44,586 nt of DNA from an uncultured Bacillota bacterium (lineage in GTDB: Bacteria; Bacillota; Clostridia; Oscillospirales; Oscillospiraceae), in contig CAMTMZ010000021.1 in the NCBI GenBank assembly GCA_947073765.1, positions 1 to 44,586 on the forward strand, written 5' to 3'. Below are positions 24,453 through 33,087 of this stretch, piece by piece. The first letter of the stretch is position 1, and each line of letters begins with the position of its first letter. The position numbers and the translations under genes were made by a program. Below the pieces are notes generated by a model. The model had not been told where the DNA came from and did no database searches. It worked only from the letters and a program-made list of their open reading frames with translations.

Positions 24453-25604
24453 TCACTTCTTTTTGCTGAAAATGCGCTCCAGAATGTCCCAATCATCGTC
24501 ATTGACGGCGGGCTTTGGCCCCTCGGGCTCCACAGCGGGGGCGGGCGCATCCACGGGGGTGGGGGCGGCAGACTCCTCCGCCACAGGTGCGGCGGAAGGG
24601 GAGGGGGGGACATGCTCCGCCACCTGGTGGGGGAAGGGGATAGACTGGTTCTCCTCAAAGCCGGTGGCGATAACCGTGACCCGGATCTCGTCCTCCAAGT
24701 CCTCATCAAAGGCGGCACCAAAGATGATATTGGCATCTGGGTAGGCGGCCTCCTGCACCAAATTGGCGGCAGTCTCCACCTCCTCCAGGCCGATGTCCAT
24801 AGAGCCGGTGACGTTGATGAGCACTCCCCGGGCGCCATTGATGGAGGTCTCCAGCAGAGGACTGGAGATCGCCATTTTAGCGGCCTCCTCCGCCTTGTTC
24901 TTGCCCGCCGCACGGCCCACACCCATGTGGGCCCGGCCAGCATCCTTCATGACAGCGGAGACATCCGCAAAGTCCTGATTAATAAAGCCGGTGTTCTTAA
25001 TGAGGTCGGAAATAGACTGAACGGCCTGCTGAAGGACGTCATCGGCGATCTCAAAGGCGTTGAGCATGGTGATCTTCTGGTCGCTGGCCAGCTTCAGCCG
25101 CTCGTTAGGGATGATAACCAGAGAGTCTACCTTGGTGCGCAGCTCAGCAATACCGGCCTCAGCCTGGCGCATCCGGCGCGGACCCTCAAAGCGGAACGGC
25201 TTGGTGACCACTCCTACCGTAAGAATCCCCTGCTCCTTGGCAATATCCGCCACGATGGGGGCCGCGCCGGTTCCGGTGCCGCCCCCCATACCGGCGGTGA
25301 TAAATACCATATCCGTTTTCTCCAGGGCCTCAGCAATCTGCTTGCGGCTCTCCTCAGCAGATTTGCGGCCCATCTCCGGATCAGCTCCGGCTCCCTGGCC
25401 GTTGGTCAGCTTCTCGCCGATTTGAATCTTGTTGGTAGCGCTGGAGGCCTCCAGCGCCTGTTTGTCCGTATTCACAGCGATAAATTCCACGCCCTTGGTT
25501 CCGGTGCGCACCATGCGGTTGACCACATTGTTGCCGCCGCCGCCCACGCCGATCACCTTGATGTTGACCACGCTCTCAGGGCCCATGTCTAATCCGAACG
25601 CCAT
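24453..25604 (-). CDS. ftsZ: Cell division protein FtsZ
   Basis: Tubulin-like GTPase that forms the Z ring. The 383-residue protein has [15 protein letters not shown], the signature [13 protein letters not shown], then an Ala/Pro-rich linker and the C-terminal peptide [15 protein letters not shown] that binds partner proteins. Start ATG 25604 with AGGAGG 7 nt upstream. It has its own promoter and ends at a shared terminator. ftsA does not precede it. Confidence 0.98.
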   Translation of the reverse strand: MAFGLDMGPESVVNIKVIGVGGGGNNVVNRMVRTGTKGVEFIAVNTDKQALEASSATNKIQIGEKLTNGQGAGADPEMGRKSAEESRKQIAEALEKTDMVFITAGMGGGTGTGAAPIVADIAKEQGILTVGVVTKPFRFEGPRRMRQAEAGIAELRTKVDSLVIIPNERLKLASDQKITMLNAFEIADDVLQQAVQSISDLIKNTGFINQDFADVSAVMKDAGRAHMGVGRAAGKNKAEEAAKMAISSPLLETSINGARGVLINVTGSMDIGLEEVETAANLVQEAAYPDANIIFGAAFDEDLEDEIRVTVIATGFEENQSIPFPHQVAEHVPPSPSAAPVAEESAAPTPVDAPAPAVEPEGPKPAVNDDDWDILERIFSKKK

Positions 25605-25685
25605 TGCTTTTCCTCCTATGTAAATAAGTGGGGGCCCACCCGGGATATTGTGGGACATCCCCAGTCTTGAACAATATTATATTTC

Positions 25686-25714
25686 ATTGTACCGCAGTTT
25701 TTTTCCCAGGTCAA
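25686..25714 (-). promoter_or_regulatory. Promoter of ftsZ
   Basis: On the minus strand TTGACC (25709-25714), 17-bp spacer, TACAAT (25686-25691). It lies in the 159-bp gap between ftsQ and ftsZ and would allow ftsZ expression apart from the rest of the cluster. Confidence 0.7.
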
Positions 25715-25763
25715 GGGGAAATCCGGGCTGGGCTGTAAGTTTCCAATATTTTCTTGGAGAAAT

Positions 25764-26612
25764 TTACTGGGATTTTTCTGGCGCATACACAGCCCGGTTT
25801 CGGGTCAGATCCATAGAACCAGCGGTGTTTTCCCCGTATTTCTCCTCCATCTGCTCCCGAATGGCCCGCATCAGGCGCACATCGTAGGAAAAGTCGGCGT
25901 TCAACCTCATCTTTACCTGAAAGCGGCCGGCGTAATGGGCCACCAACTGGGTATTTTCCAGCCGGATGGAAGAGATCTCCCCCAGCATCCCATCCCCCTC
26001 CAGCGCCTCCAGAAGGGCGGTAAGGGCCTCCAGGCGGGTCTGCTCCTCCTCCGGGACGGACAGCATGCTGCCCGCCTGGGGGGACAGAGAGATCAGGCCG
26101 GTGACCAGAATCGCAGGGGAATCCGCCGGGGCTGGCTCCAGCAGCTTTCCCTTTACGCTGATAAGCCAAAGCTCCTGGGCCGTTTGAAGGGGCTCCGCTT
26201 CAGGGTCCGCCTCCAGCCGCGCCCCCTGGAGAGCGGAAACCCGCTCCGGATCCGGAACAGCCACCTGAGCTACCGCCTCCCACTCTGTGACTGTGATGAG
26301 AATGGTGCTGGGCAGGGCCCGGTTAATCGTCAGTTCTCCCACATAGGGCAGGGTGGTACGGATGCTCCGGTCAATGCGCACCTTGTTCAGGCTATACAGG
26401 TTGTCACCCAACTGGATACCGGAGGCCGCGATAATCTCCTCCTGGGTATAGCGCTGGTTCCCCGATACTGTGACCCTCTCCACCCGAAAAAATACCGTAG
26501 CCCCCACTGTGAGCGCCACAATAACCGCTACAACACACATCAGCTTGAACAGCGGTCCGAACCGGCCCCTGTTTCTTCTGCGTGTTCTGCTGCGGTGGCT
26601 GTATCTTGGCAT
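25764..26612 (-). CDS. ftsQ: Cell division protein FtsQ/DivIB
   Basis: A bitopic septal protein of 282 residues: basic N-terminus (RYSHRSRTRRRNRGR), one span (about 22-43) and an outside POTRA domain starting VERVTVSGNQRYTQEEII. It links FtsL and the septal synthases. SD AAGGAGA lies before the ATG at 26612. It follows murA by 29 bp. Confidence 0.94.
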   Translation of the reverse strand: MPRYSHRSRTRRRNRGRFGPLFKLMCVVAVIVALTVGATVFFRVERVTVSGNQRYTQEEIIAASGIQLGDNLYSLNKVRIDRSIRTTLPYVGELTINRALPSTILITVTEWEAVAQVAVPDPERVSALQGARLEADPEAEPLQTAQELWLISVKGKLLEPAPADSPAILVTGLISLSPQAGSMLSVPEEEQTRLEALTALLEALEGDGMLGEISSIRLENTQLVAHYAGRFQVKMRLNADFSYDVRLMRAIREQMEEKYGENTAGSMDLTRNRAVYAPEKSQ

Positions 26613-26641
26613 GGTGTTCTCCTTGGTGTACGTCTAGGTTC

Positions 26642-27901
26642 TTAAGGTATCTGACGGATATCCGCCCCCAGAGCGCGCAAATTTTTGTCCAGGGACTGAT
26701 AGCCCCGGCGGATATGGCACAGCTCCCACACCTGGGTGGTCCCCTCTGCCCCCAGAGCTGCCACTACCAGAGCGGCTCCGCCCCGCAGATCGGTGGAACG
26801 CAGGCTGGCGCCATGCAGCCGCCCCACCCCGGAAACCATGGCCGCCCGGCCTGCCAGCTGGATATCCGCCCCCATGCGGCGCAGTTCGTCCACGTGGCGG
26901 TAGCGGGCATCAAAAATATTTTCCACAAAGAGGGTGGCACCCTCTCCACCGGCCAGGGCGGCCATAAGGATGGCCTGGGCGTCGGTGGGAAAACCGGGAT
27001 AGGGGGCGGTGCGAACCGGACTGATTCCCCCCAGAGGACCGGCACATATCAGGGAAATCCGATCCGGTGCGGTATGTACTGCGCAGCCTGCCTCCTTCAG
27101 ACAGGAGAGGACTGCGGTGAGGGTGTCCGGCGCCACACCGGTCACTTCCACCTCTCCTTTTGCGGCGGCTGTCCCGCACAGATAGGTGGCCGCAGCGATG
27201 CGGTCACCCATCACCCGGTATTCCGCCGGGTGGAAGGGGCCGCCCCCCTGAATCGTGACCACGGAGGTACCCGCCCCCGTCACTTGGGCTCCAATGGCCT
27301 GAAGAAAGCCCTGGAGGTCGGTGATCTCCGGCTCCCGAGCCGCCCCCACAATGGTGGTCACTCCGGAGCATCCGCAGGCGGTCAGCATGGCGTTCTCTGT
27401 GGCCCCCACGCTGGGGATGGACAGACAGATCTCCCGGCCTTGGAGCCCCCCTCTGCACCGCCGGCAGCACAAGGTTCCCTGTTCCTCCAGAATTTCCGCT
27501 CCCAGGGAGCGAAGAGCAGCCATATGCAGATCAATAGGCCGGGGACCAAGCTCGCATCCCCCGGGGTAGGACAGCTCCGCCGTTCCCAGCCGGGCCAGCA
27601 GCGCCCCCAGAAAGATCACGGAGGAGCGCATCTCCCTCATCAGGTGCTGGGGGATGTCACTGCGGCTGAGGGCGGAGGCGTCTATGGTAACTGTATCTTC
27701 CTCCCGTTCCGCCCGGCAGCCCAGCAGGCGGAGAATGTCCAGGGTAGCGGACACGTCGGACAGGTCGGGACAGTTGTGGATGATACACTGTCCGGGCACA
27801 AGCAGGCAGGCCGCCAGAATGGGCAGAACGCTGTTTTTAGCCCCGTGAATGGCCAATGTCCCCGACAGGGGCCGTCCGCCCATAATTTCATAATAGCTCA
27901 T
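26642..27901 (-). CDS. murA: UDP-N-acetylglucosamine 1-carboxyvinyltransferase MurA
   Basis: First committed step of peptidoglycan synthesis (PEP plus UDP-GlcNAc); target of fosfomycin. The 419-residue protein has Lys22 in GAKNSVLPILA and the catalytic Cys116 in YPGGCELGPRPIDLH, so it should be fosfomycin-sensitive by that residue. In this cluster it takes the place between murG and ftsQ. Its SD GGAGG (27908-27912) is paired in a strong hairpin immediately before the ATG. Confidence 0.96.
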   Translation of the reverse strand: MSYYEIMGGRPLSGTLAIHGAKNSVLPILAACLLVPGQCIIHNCPDLSDVSATLDILRLLGCRAEREEDTVTIDASALSRSDIPQHLMREMRSSVIFLGALLARLGTAELSYPGGCELGPRPIDLHMAALRSLGAEILEEQGTLCCRRCRGGLQGREICLSIPSVGATENAMLTACGCSGVTTIVGAAREPEITDLQGFLQAIGAQVTGAGTSVVTIQGGGPFHPAEYRVMGDRIAAATYLCGTAAAKGEVEVTGVAPDTLTAVLSCLKEAGCAVHTAPDRISLICAGPLGGISPVRTAPYPGFPTDAQAILMAALAGGEGATLFVENIFDARYRHVDELRRMGADIQLAGRAAMVSGVGRLHGASLRSTDLRGGAALVVAALGAEGTTQVWELCHIRRGYQSLDKNLRALGADIRQIP

Positions 27902-27936
27902 GGATAGCCTCCAAATCGTTTGGATTTGGGCTATCC
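27902..27936 (-). promoter_or_regulatory. Hairpin that buries the murA ribosome binding site
   Basis: On the minus strand GGATAGCC-CAAATC pairs with GATTTG-GA-GGCTATCC around the loop CAAAC: 8 plus 6 bp with a 2-nt bulge (GA). The SD GGAGG and every base up to the ATG lie in the 3' arm. This should lower murA translation unless opened by a protein, ligand or the ribosome. Confidence 0.7.
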
Positions 27937-27969
27937 TATGCGGAAAGACAGATTTTGGTTATCGCACCC

Positions 27970-27993
27970 AAAAGACTCCTCTTCGAGAGAGTC
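27970..27993 (-). terminator. Terminator-like hairpin between murG and murA
   Basis: On the minus strand GACTC-T-CTC pairs with GAG-GAGTC around GAA, followed by TTTTGGG. Short stem and short T-run: at best a partial terminator or attenuator in the murA leader. Confidence 0.4.
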
Positions 27994-28016
27994 CTTCTGG
28001 CTGGGACAGGATCCGA

Positions 28017-29135
28017 TTAACCCATAATCTCCCGCAGTGTCTCATAAATTTTCTCCCCTGCATTGGGAACAGCCACAGCTTTCAGGGCCGCCGCCATACT
28101 CGCCCGGCGGTCTCGGGACTGGATGAGCAGGGAGGCCTTATCGTAGAGCGTGTTCTCCACGCAGTCGGCCTCCCGCAGGAGGACCGCCGCCCCCTGATCG
28201 GCCAGCACCCGGGCGTTTTTCTCCTGGTGGTTAGCGGTAACATTGGGAGAGGGTACCAGCACAGCCGGCTTGGCCAGAGCAGTAAGCTCTGAGATGGTGG
28301 AGGCGCCGGCACGGCACAGCACCAGATCAGCCGCAGCCATCACCAGGGGCATGTCGTAGATATACTCCCGGACCTCTACCCCGTTGTCCCCCAGCTTCAG
28401 CCCCCGTCGCAGCAGCTCCTCCTGCATCCAGGGGTAGTCTCTGCCGGCGCCGTGTATGTGGCGGCAGGGAGCGCCCTCATAGCACTCCTTGGCGATAAAG
28501 TCCACCATCTTCTGGTTCATCATCTCCGCCCCCAGAGAGCCCCAGTAAGACAGGATGAGGGGTCTCTCATCGGAAAAGCCCAGCTTTTCCCGCGCCTCGG
28601 CTTTGGTGTATTTGAAGAAATCTCCCCGGACCGGGGTGCCGGTGACCACCACCTTTTCCGGGTGCTCATAGTGCTCCCGGCTCTCCTCAAAGCCCACCAT
28701 CACCCGATCCACCACTTTGGACAACGCCCTGGTAGTCAGGCCGGGAACAGCATTTGACTCATGGACAGCGGTGGGCAAACCCCGGCGGGCCGCCTCGTTA
28801 ACCACGGGGAAGGAGGCATATCCCCCAGTCCCCACCACCAGGTCGGGCCTGAACTCGTCCAGGATCGCCCGGGCCTGCTTTTTGGATTTTTGCATATTCA
28901 TCAGAGTGCCCAGGTTGTGGGCAATGTCCGCCGGGGCCAAAGAGCGGTGAAAGTTGGTGATGGTCACAGTTCTGATCTGATAGCCCTCCTTGGGCACCAG
29001 CTTATTCTCCATGCCGCCGTCCGCCCCGACAAAGAGGACCCGGCAGCCTGGGTGCTTCTCCTGAAAGATGTGGGCCAGCGCCACCGCCGGGTTCACATGG
29101 CCGGCGGTTCCGCCGCAGGTAAACAGTATATTCAT
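28017..29135 (-). CDS. murG: Lipid II synthase MurG
   Basis: Adds GlcNAc to lipid I on the inner membrane face. The 372-residue GT-B protein has FTCGGTAGHVNPA near the N-terminus, GTGGYASFPVVNEA, HESNAVPGLTTR, and CRAGASTISELTAL with NVTANHQEKNA toward the C-terminus. I use the ATG at 29135, with GAGAGGTG upstream. It follows ftsW after 122 bp that hold no gene. Confidence 0.97.
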   Translation of the reverse strand: MNILFTCGGTAGHVNPAVALAHIFQEKHPGCRVLFVGADGGMENKLVPKEGYQIRTVTITNFHRSLAPADIAHNLGTLMNMQKSKKQARAILDEFRPDLVVGTGGYASFPVVNEAARRGLPTAVHESNAVPGLTTRALSKVVDRVMVGFEESREHYEHPEKVVVTGTPVRGDFFKYTKAEAREKLGFSDERPLILSYWGSLGAEMMNQKMVDFIAKECYEGAPCRHIHGAGRDYPWMQEELLRRGLKLGDNGVEVREYIYDMPLVMAAADLVLCRAGASTISELTALAKPAVLVPSPNVTANHQEKNARVLADQGAAVLLREADCVENTLYDKASLLIQSRDRRASMAAALKAVAVPNAGEKIYETLREIMG

Positions 29136-29257
29136 AAATAACACCTCTCACTCGGAAATTGGGGGCTCTTTTGTAGGGGGCGGCCTCTATCCTGCCCCAT
29201 CGGAATTTACATCGGAAGGGCAGAGCGGCACGCGGATCGTTTTATGCCCCCGGCCAG

Positions 29258-30481
29258 TTAGTCCTTTCTGGGGGCCGGTATCTGCCGGGAAATGCTCAGT
29301 ATAATCCCCATCTCCGCCAAATGTATCATGAGAGCGGTGCCTCCATAGCTGAAAAAAGGCAGGGAAATGCCCGTGTTAGGCAGCAGATTGGTAACCACGC
29401 CGATGTTAAAAAACACCTGAAAGGCCAGCAGGGTAATCAGTCCCACCACAGTGAGCATGCCGAATTTATCCCGGGCGTGGAGCGCCAGCCAGTAGCCCCG
29501 GAGGATGAGCAGGGCAAATAAAATCAGGATGAGGCACCCCCCCACCAGTCCCAGCTCCTCCACCACGATGGCAAAAATCATGTCGTTTTCCGGTTCAGGG
29601 ACAAAGCCGTACTTCTGTCCACTCTCCCCCAGTCCCCGGCCCAAAAGGCCTCCGGAAGCGATGGACAGCATGGACTGAATGGGCTGGAAGCCGCCGTTTT
29701 TGGGATCCAGCCAGGGATTTTTCCAGATGTTGATTTTCCGGGTCATGTAATCTGTCGCAAAGATGATAAAAGTCAGTCCCGCTACGGCAACAGACCCCAG
29801 CCCTATGAACCACTTCAGGCTGATTCCGGAAACAAATAGAACAGCGGCCGCCCCTACCATGATCAGAATGGTACCCGACATATGGGGCTCAAAAACCACC
29901 AGCACCAGTACAATCAGCAGGATCAGACCGTAGGGCACCAGCTCCAGAAAACCAATCCGCTCCAGAAAGTTCAACGCGCGGCCCAGGCCGGTGCGTTTGG
30001 TAAATCGCTTTCTATGCTCGGTATCTCGTTTACATAGTCGGGCGGAGAAAAAAAGCACCACCGCCACCTTGGCAATCTCAGAGGGCTGGAAGGTAGGCCC
30101 CCCCACCAGAAAGACATAGAGCCAGCGGGTAACACCGTTAATGGTTACCCCAAAGGGGGTGTAGCACAGCACCAGCAGGAAAATAGAGCCGACCAGAATC
30201 AAGGGGGACATCCATCGGAAGTGCTCATAGTTGATTCGGGAGACCACGTACATAACCACAATGCCGGCCCCAGCAAAGGCCGCCTGACGAATAATGTAGT
30301 AGTAGGGGTTGTTATTCACAGGGGGCTTGGAGTCACGGTAGGCGGCGTAGTAGGAGGCTGAGAAGAGCATCACCAGGCCGATGCCCAGCAGAAGCAGCAC
30401 CAGCATGAGAAAGGGCAGGTCCAGCGGTCCCCGGGCCAGCTGCTCCTCCATGGTCAAGTCTCGTTTCGCTTTCCGGGCCAA
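29258..30481 (-). CDS. ftsW: SEDS peptidoglycan polymerase FtsW
   Basis: A 407-residue membrane protein with about 10 spans that polymerises lipid II together with the class B PBP. Motifs: LFSASYYAAY, FQPSEIAKVAVVLFF, FEPHMSGTILI and TGISLPFFSYGGTALM. It could serve as FtsW or the sporulation form SpoVE; the cluster position favours division. It follows mraY directly; murD, which normally lies between, is missing. Confidence 0.94.
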   Translation of the reverse strand: MARKAKRDLTMEEQLARGPLDLPFLMLVLLLLGIGLVMLFSASYYAAYRDSKPPVNNNPYYYIIRQAAFAGAGIVVMYVVSRINYEHFRWMSPLILVGSIFLLVLCYTPFGVTINGVTRWLYVFLVGGPTFQPSEIAKVAVVLFFSARLCKRDTEHRKRFTKRTGLGRALNFLERIGFLELVPYGLILLIVLVLVVFEPHMSGTILIMVGAAAVLFVSGISLKWFIGLGSVAVAGLTFIIFATDYMTRKINIWKNPWLDPKNGGFQPIQSMLSIASGGLLGRGLGESGQKYGFVPEPENDMIFAIVVEELGLVGGCLILILFALLILRGYWLALHARDKFGMLTVVGLITLLAFQVFFNIGVVTNLLPNTGISLPFFSYGGTALMIHLAEMGIILSISRQIPAPRKD

Positions 30482-30520
30482 GGAGGCACCTCCTTTCAGA
30501 TTTCCACCAAAGATTTCGTC

Positions 30521-31507
30521 CTACATTGGGTAGCGGTACATAACCCCCAAAAAGCCCAGGCAGCACAGGACCAGCGTGACTCCAGAGAAGACACAGAAGA
30601 GCTTGGTCTCGCTCCAGCCGCCCATTTCCAGATGATGGTGGAGAGGCGCCATGCGGAAAAACCGCTTACCGTGGGTCTTTTTGAAGTAGGTTACCTGGAT
30701 GATATCGGACAGCACCTCCGCTACATAGACCAAGCCGATCACAGGAATTACCAGCGGAATATCCAGGGCAAACGCCAGGCCGCAGACCATCCCCCCCAGG
30801 AAAAGGGAACCAGTGTCACCCATGAACACCTTAGCCGGGTGAAAATTATAGATCAGGAAGGCGGCCAGTCCCCCTGCCAAGGCGGCGGACAGGATGGCCA
30901 GATCACTTTTTCCAAACCACGCCGCTACCGCCATATAGAACAGAGCCACAGGAATGGTGACACCAGTGGCCAGGCCGTCGATGCCGTCGGTGAGGTTGAC
31001 AGCGTTTACTGTTGCCACCATGACAAAGGCGGCAAAGACCATATAGACTACCCAGGGCAGAATAATTTCCACCCCCAGGAAGGGGATATACAGATTGGGC
31101 GTGAGGTACCCCTGTTTGCGCATGAGCACTGTGAACGCGATAGCTGCCGCCAATTGAAGCAGGAACTTCTGGGGAGCGGTGAGGCCCTCATTGGCGTGGT
31201 GGCGCAGCTTCTGGAAGTCGTCAATCATGCCGATGACGCCGAACACCAGGGCGAACAGGAAAACATACAGATGGTTGCGGTTCCCCGCCTGCAGTTTCTC
31301 CCACCCGGCCACCACACAGGCCGCGCCGATGGCCAGGATGAACATGACGCCCCCCATAGTGGGGGTACCCTGCTTGGCCATGTGCCAGGTGGGGCCGTCG
31401 GAGCGGATAGACTGCCCCGCCTTCAGCCGGCGCAGCAGAGGAATCAGCAGCTGTCCTACAATGGCCGCCACGCCAAAGGCGACGATGAAGCTCAAGATAT
31501 AGGTCAT
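30521..31507 (-). CDS. mraY: Phospho-MurNAc-pentapeptide transferase MraY
   Basis: Makes lipid I from UDP-MurNAc-pentapeptide and undecaprenyl phosphate. The 328-residue, about 10-span protein has GTPTMGGVMF, GMIDDFQKL, NAVNLTDGIDGLATG, KVFMGDTGSLFLG and MAPLHHHLE, which are the active-site loops. murE lies upstream by 40 bp with no murF between. Confidence 0.97.
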   Translation of the reverse strand: MTYILSFIVAFGVAAIVGQLLIPLLRRLKAGQSIRSDGPTWHMAKQGTPTMGGVMFILAIGAACVVAGWEKLQAGNRNHLYVFLFALVFGVIGMIDDFQKLRHHANEGLTAPQKFLLQLAAAIAFTVLMRKQGYLTPNLYIPFLGVEIILPWVVYMVFAAFVMVATVNAVNLTDGIDGLATGVTIPVALFYMAVAAWFGKSDLAILSAALAGGLAAFLIYNFHPAKVFMGDTGSLFLGGMVCGLAFALDIPLVIPVIGLVYVAEVLSDIIQVTYFKKTHGKRFFRMAPLHHHLEMGGWSETKLFCVFSGVTLVLCCLGFLGVMYRYPM

Positions 31508-31547
31508 ATTTGGAACCCTCCCGGTTTTTCTCTTTTGAAGCAGTCGA

Positions 31548-33041
31548 TTATATCATATCCGCCGGAACTTTTCCACCTATTTTTTGTCGGGCGGCAGCGT
31601 CGGCGCGGAAATACTCTGCCACCACCTCCCGTTCGTCCAGGTGGTGTTGAATGCCGCCAATCTCTTGGTATGTCTCATGCCCCTTGCCCGCCAAGACAAT
31701 CACGTCTCCCGGCCGGCCCTGATCCAGCGCCCAGGCGATGGCCGCCCGGCGGTCCGGCTCCACGTGGACAACACTCTCCGCCCCCTCCATACCGGCCAGA
31801 ATATCGGCGATGATGTCGCCGGGGACCTCGGTACGGGGATTGTCGGAGGTGACCACGGATAGGTCAGCCAGCTCGGCGGCGATGGCTCCCATGACAGCCC
31901 GCTTGGTTTTGTCCCGGTCGCCGCCGCAGCCAAAAAGGCAGATCAGCTTGCCCGCCGTAAAACCTCGGGCGGTAGTAAGAATATTTTCCAAAGCATTGGG
32001 GGTGTGGGCATAGTCGATGATGACGGTGTAGGCCCTGGGGACGGGCACTACCTCCACCCGGCCCTTTACCCCATGAAGATTTGGAGTTGCTCCGGCCAGC
32101 TCCTCCAGACCCAAGCCCAGACACAGCCCGGCGGCCAGGGCAGCCAGAGCGTTGTAGATGGAGAATCCCCCGGGGATAGGCAGATGGACCCGGGCCAGTC
32201 TGCCCATGGTCAGGGCCTCAAACTCCACATGGCTGGAAAAGAGGCGCAGATTCCTTGCGGACAGGTCGGCCCCGTCCTTGTTCTCAGAGTACGTAAATAC
32301 AGGGCAGGAGATATGTGCCTGATACCACCGGCCCGCCTCATCGTCCAGATTGAGAACGGCCTGCTCACACTGCGTGAAGAGCAGGCCTTTGGCCGCTCGG
32401 TACTCCTCCATGGTGTGGTGGTAGTCCAGATGATCCTGGGTCAAGTTGGTAAAAACTCCCACGGCGAAGGTCAAACCCGCCGTACGGCGTTGGACCAGGG
32501 CATGGGAAGAGGCCTCCAGAACCACGTGGGTGCACCCCTCATCCGCCATTTGGCGCAGGAGGGACTGCAGCTCATAGCTCTCCGGGGTGGTGCGGCAGGC
32601 GGGCATCTCCCGGGATCCGATCACGTTCCGGTTGGTGCCGATGAGGCCCACTTTGGCATCCGCCACCCGCTCCAACAGCTCCTTGAGCAGGTTGGTGGTC
32701 GTAGTTTTTCCGTTGGTGCCGGTAACGGCCACAAGGGTCATTTGATCCCCAGGCCGGCCAAACCAGTTGGCTGAGATGAGGGCAAGGGCCAAGCGGCTGT
32801 CCGCTGTAACCAGCCAGGGACCGGGGCAGTCCGGAGCCGTCTCCCGCAGGACAGCGGCGGCGCCTTTGTCCAGGGCTGTTTGAATGTATTGGTGTCCGTC
32901 TGTCTTGTCGCCAGGCAGAGCCACAAAGAGAGCGCCGGGCATAAGAGTCCGGGTATCGTAGGATATGGAATAAATTTCCATATCCTCATCCAGTTTTCCC
33001 CCTGTGAGGGGGACGCCTGCCAAAAGCTGACGCAATTTCAT
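31548..33041 (-). CDS. murE: UDP-MurNAc-tripeptide synthetase MurE, meso-DAP type
   Basis: Adds meso-DAP to UDP-MurNAc-L-Ala-D-Glu. The 497-residue protein has the ATP loop AVTGTNGKTTTTNLL, ASSHALVQRR, IDYAHTPNALEN and the substrate-selecting motif SDNPRTEVP; DNPR marks the meso-DAP form. The ATG at 33041 follows GAGGGGTG. It fits with dapF and lysA elsewhere in the window. Confidence 0.96.
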   Translation of the reverse strand: MKLRQLLAGVPLTGGKLDEDMEIYSISYDTRTLMPGALFVALPGDKTDGHQYIQTALDKGAAAVLRETAPDCPGPWLVTADSRLALALISANWFGRPGDQMTLVAVTGTNGKTTTTNLLKELLERVADAKVGLIGTNRNVIGSREMPACRTTPESYELQSLLRQMADEGCTHVVLEASSHALVQRRTAGLTFAVGVFTNLTQDHLDYHHTMEEYRAAKGLLFTQCEQAVLNLDDEAGRWYQAHISCPVFTYSENKDGADLSARNLRLFSSHVEFEALTMGRLARVHLPIPGGFSIYNALAALAAGLCLGLGLEELAGATPNLHGVKGRVEVVPVPRAYTVIIDYAHTPNALENILTTARGFTAGKLICLFGCGGDRDKTKRAVMGAIAAELADLSVVTSDNPRTEVPGDIIADILAGMEGAESVVHVEPDRRAAIAWALDQGRPGDVIVLAGKGHETYQEIGGIQHHLDEREVVAEYFRADAAARQKIGGKVPADMI

Positions 33042-33087
33042 GGTGTCACCCCTCACGGGTGAGTTTCATTCTCTTTAAGCTTTGCTG

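Noticed and set aside
29198-29217. Direct repeat CATCGGAA-N4-CATCGGAA between ftsW and murG
   Set aside because: Only two 8-bp copies with no link to a promoter or known binding site; may be chance.
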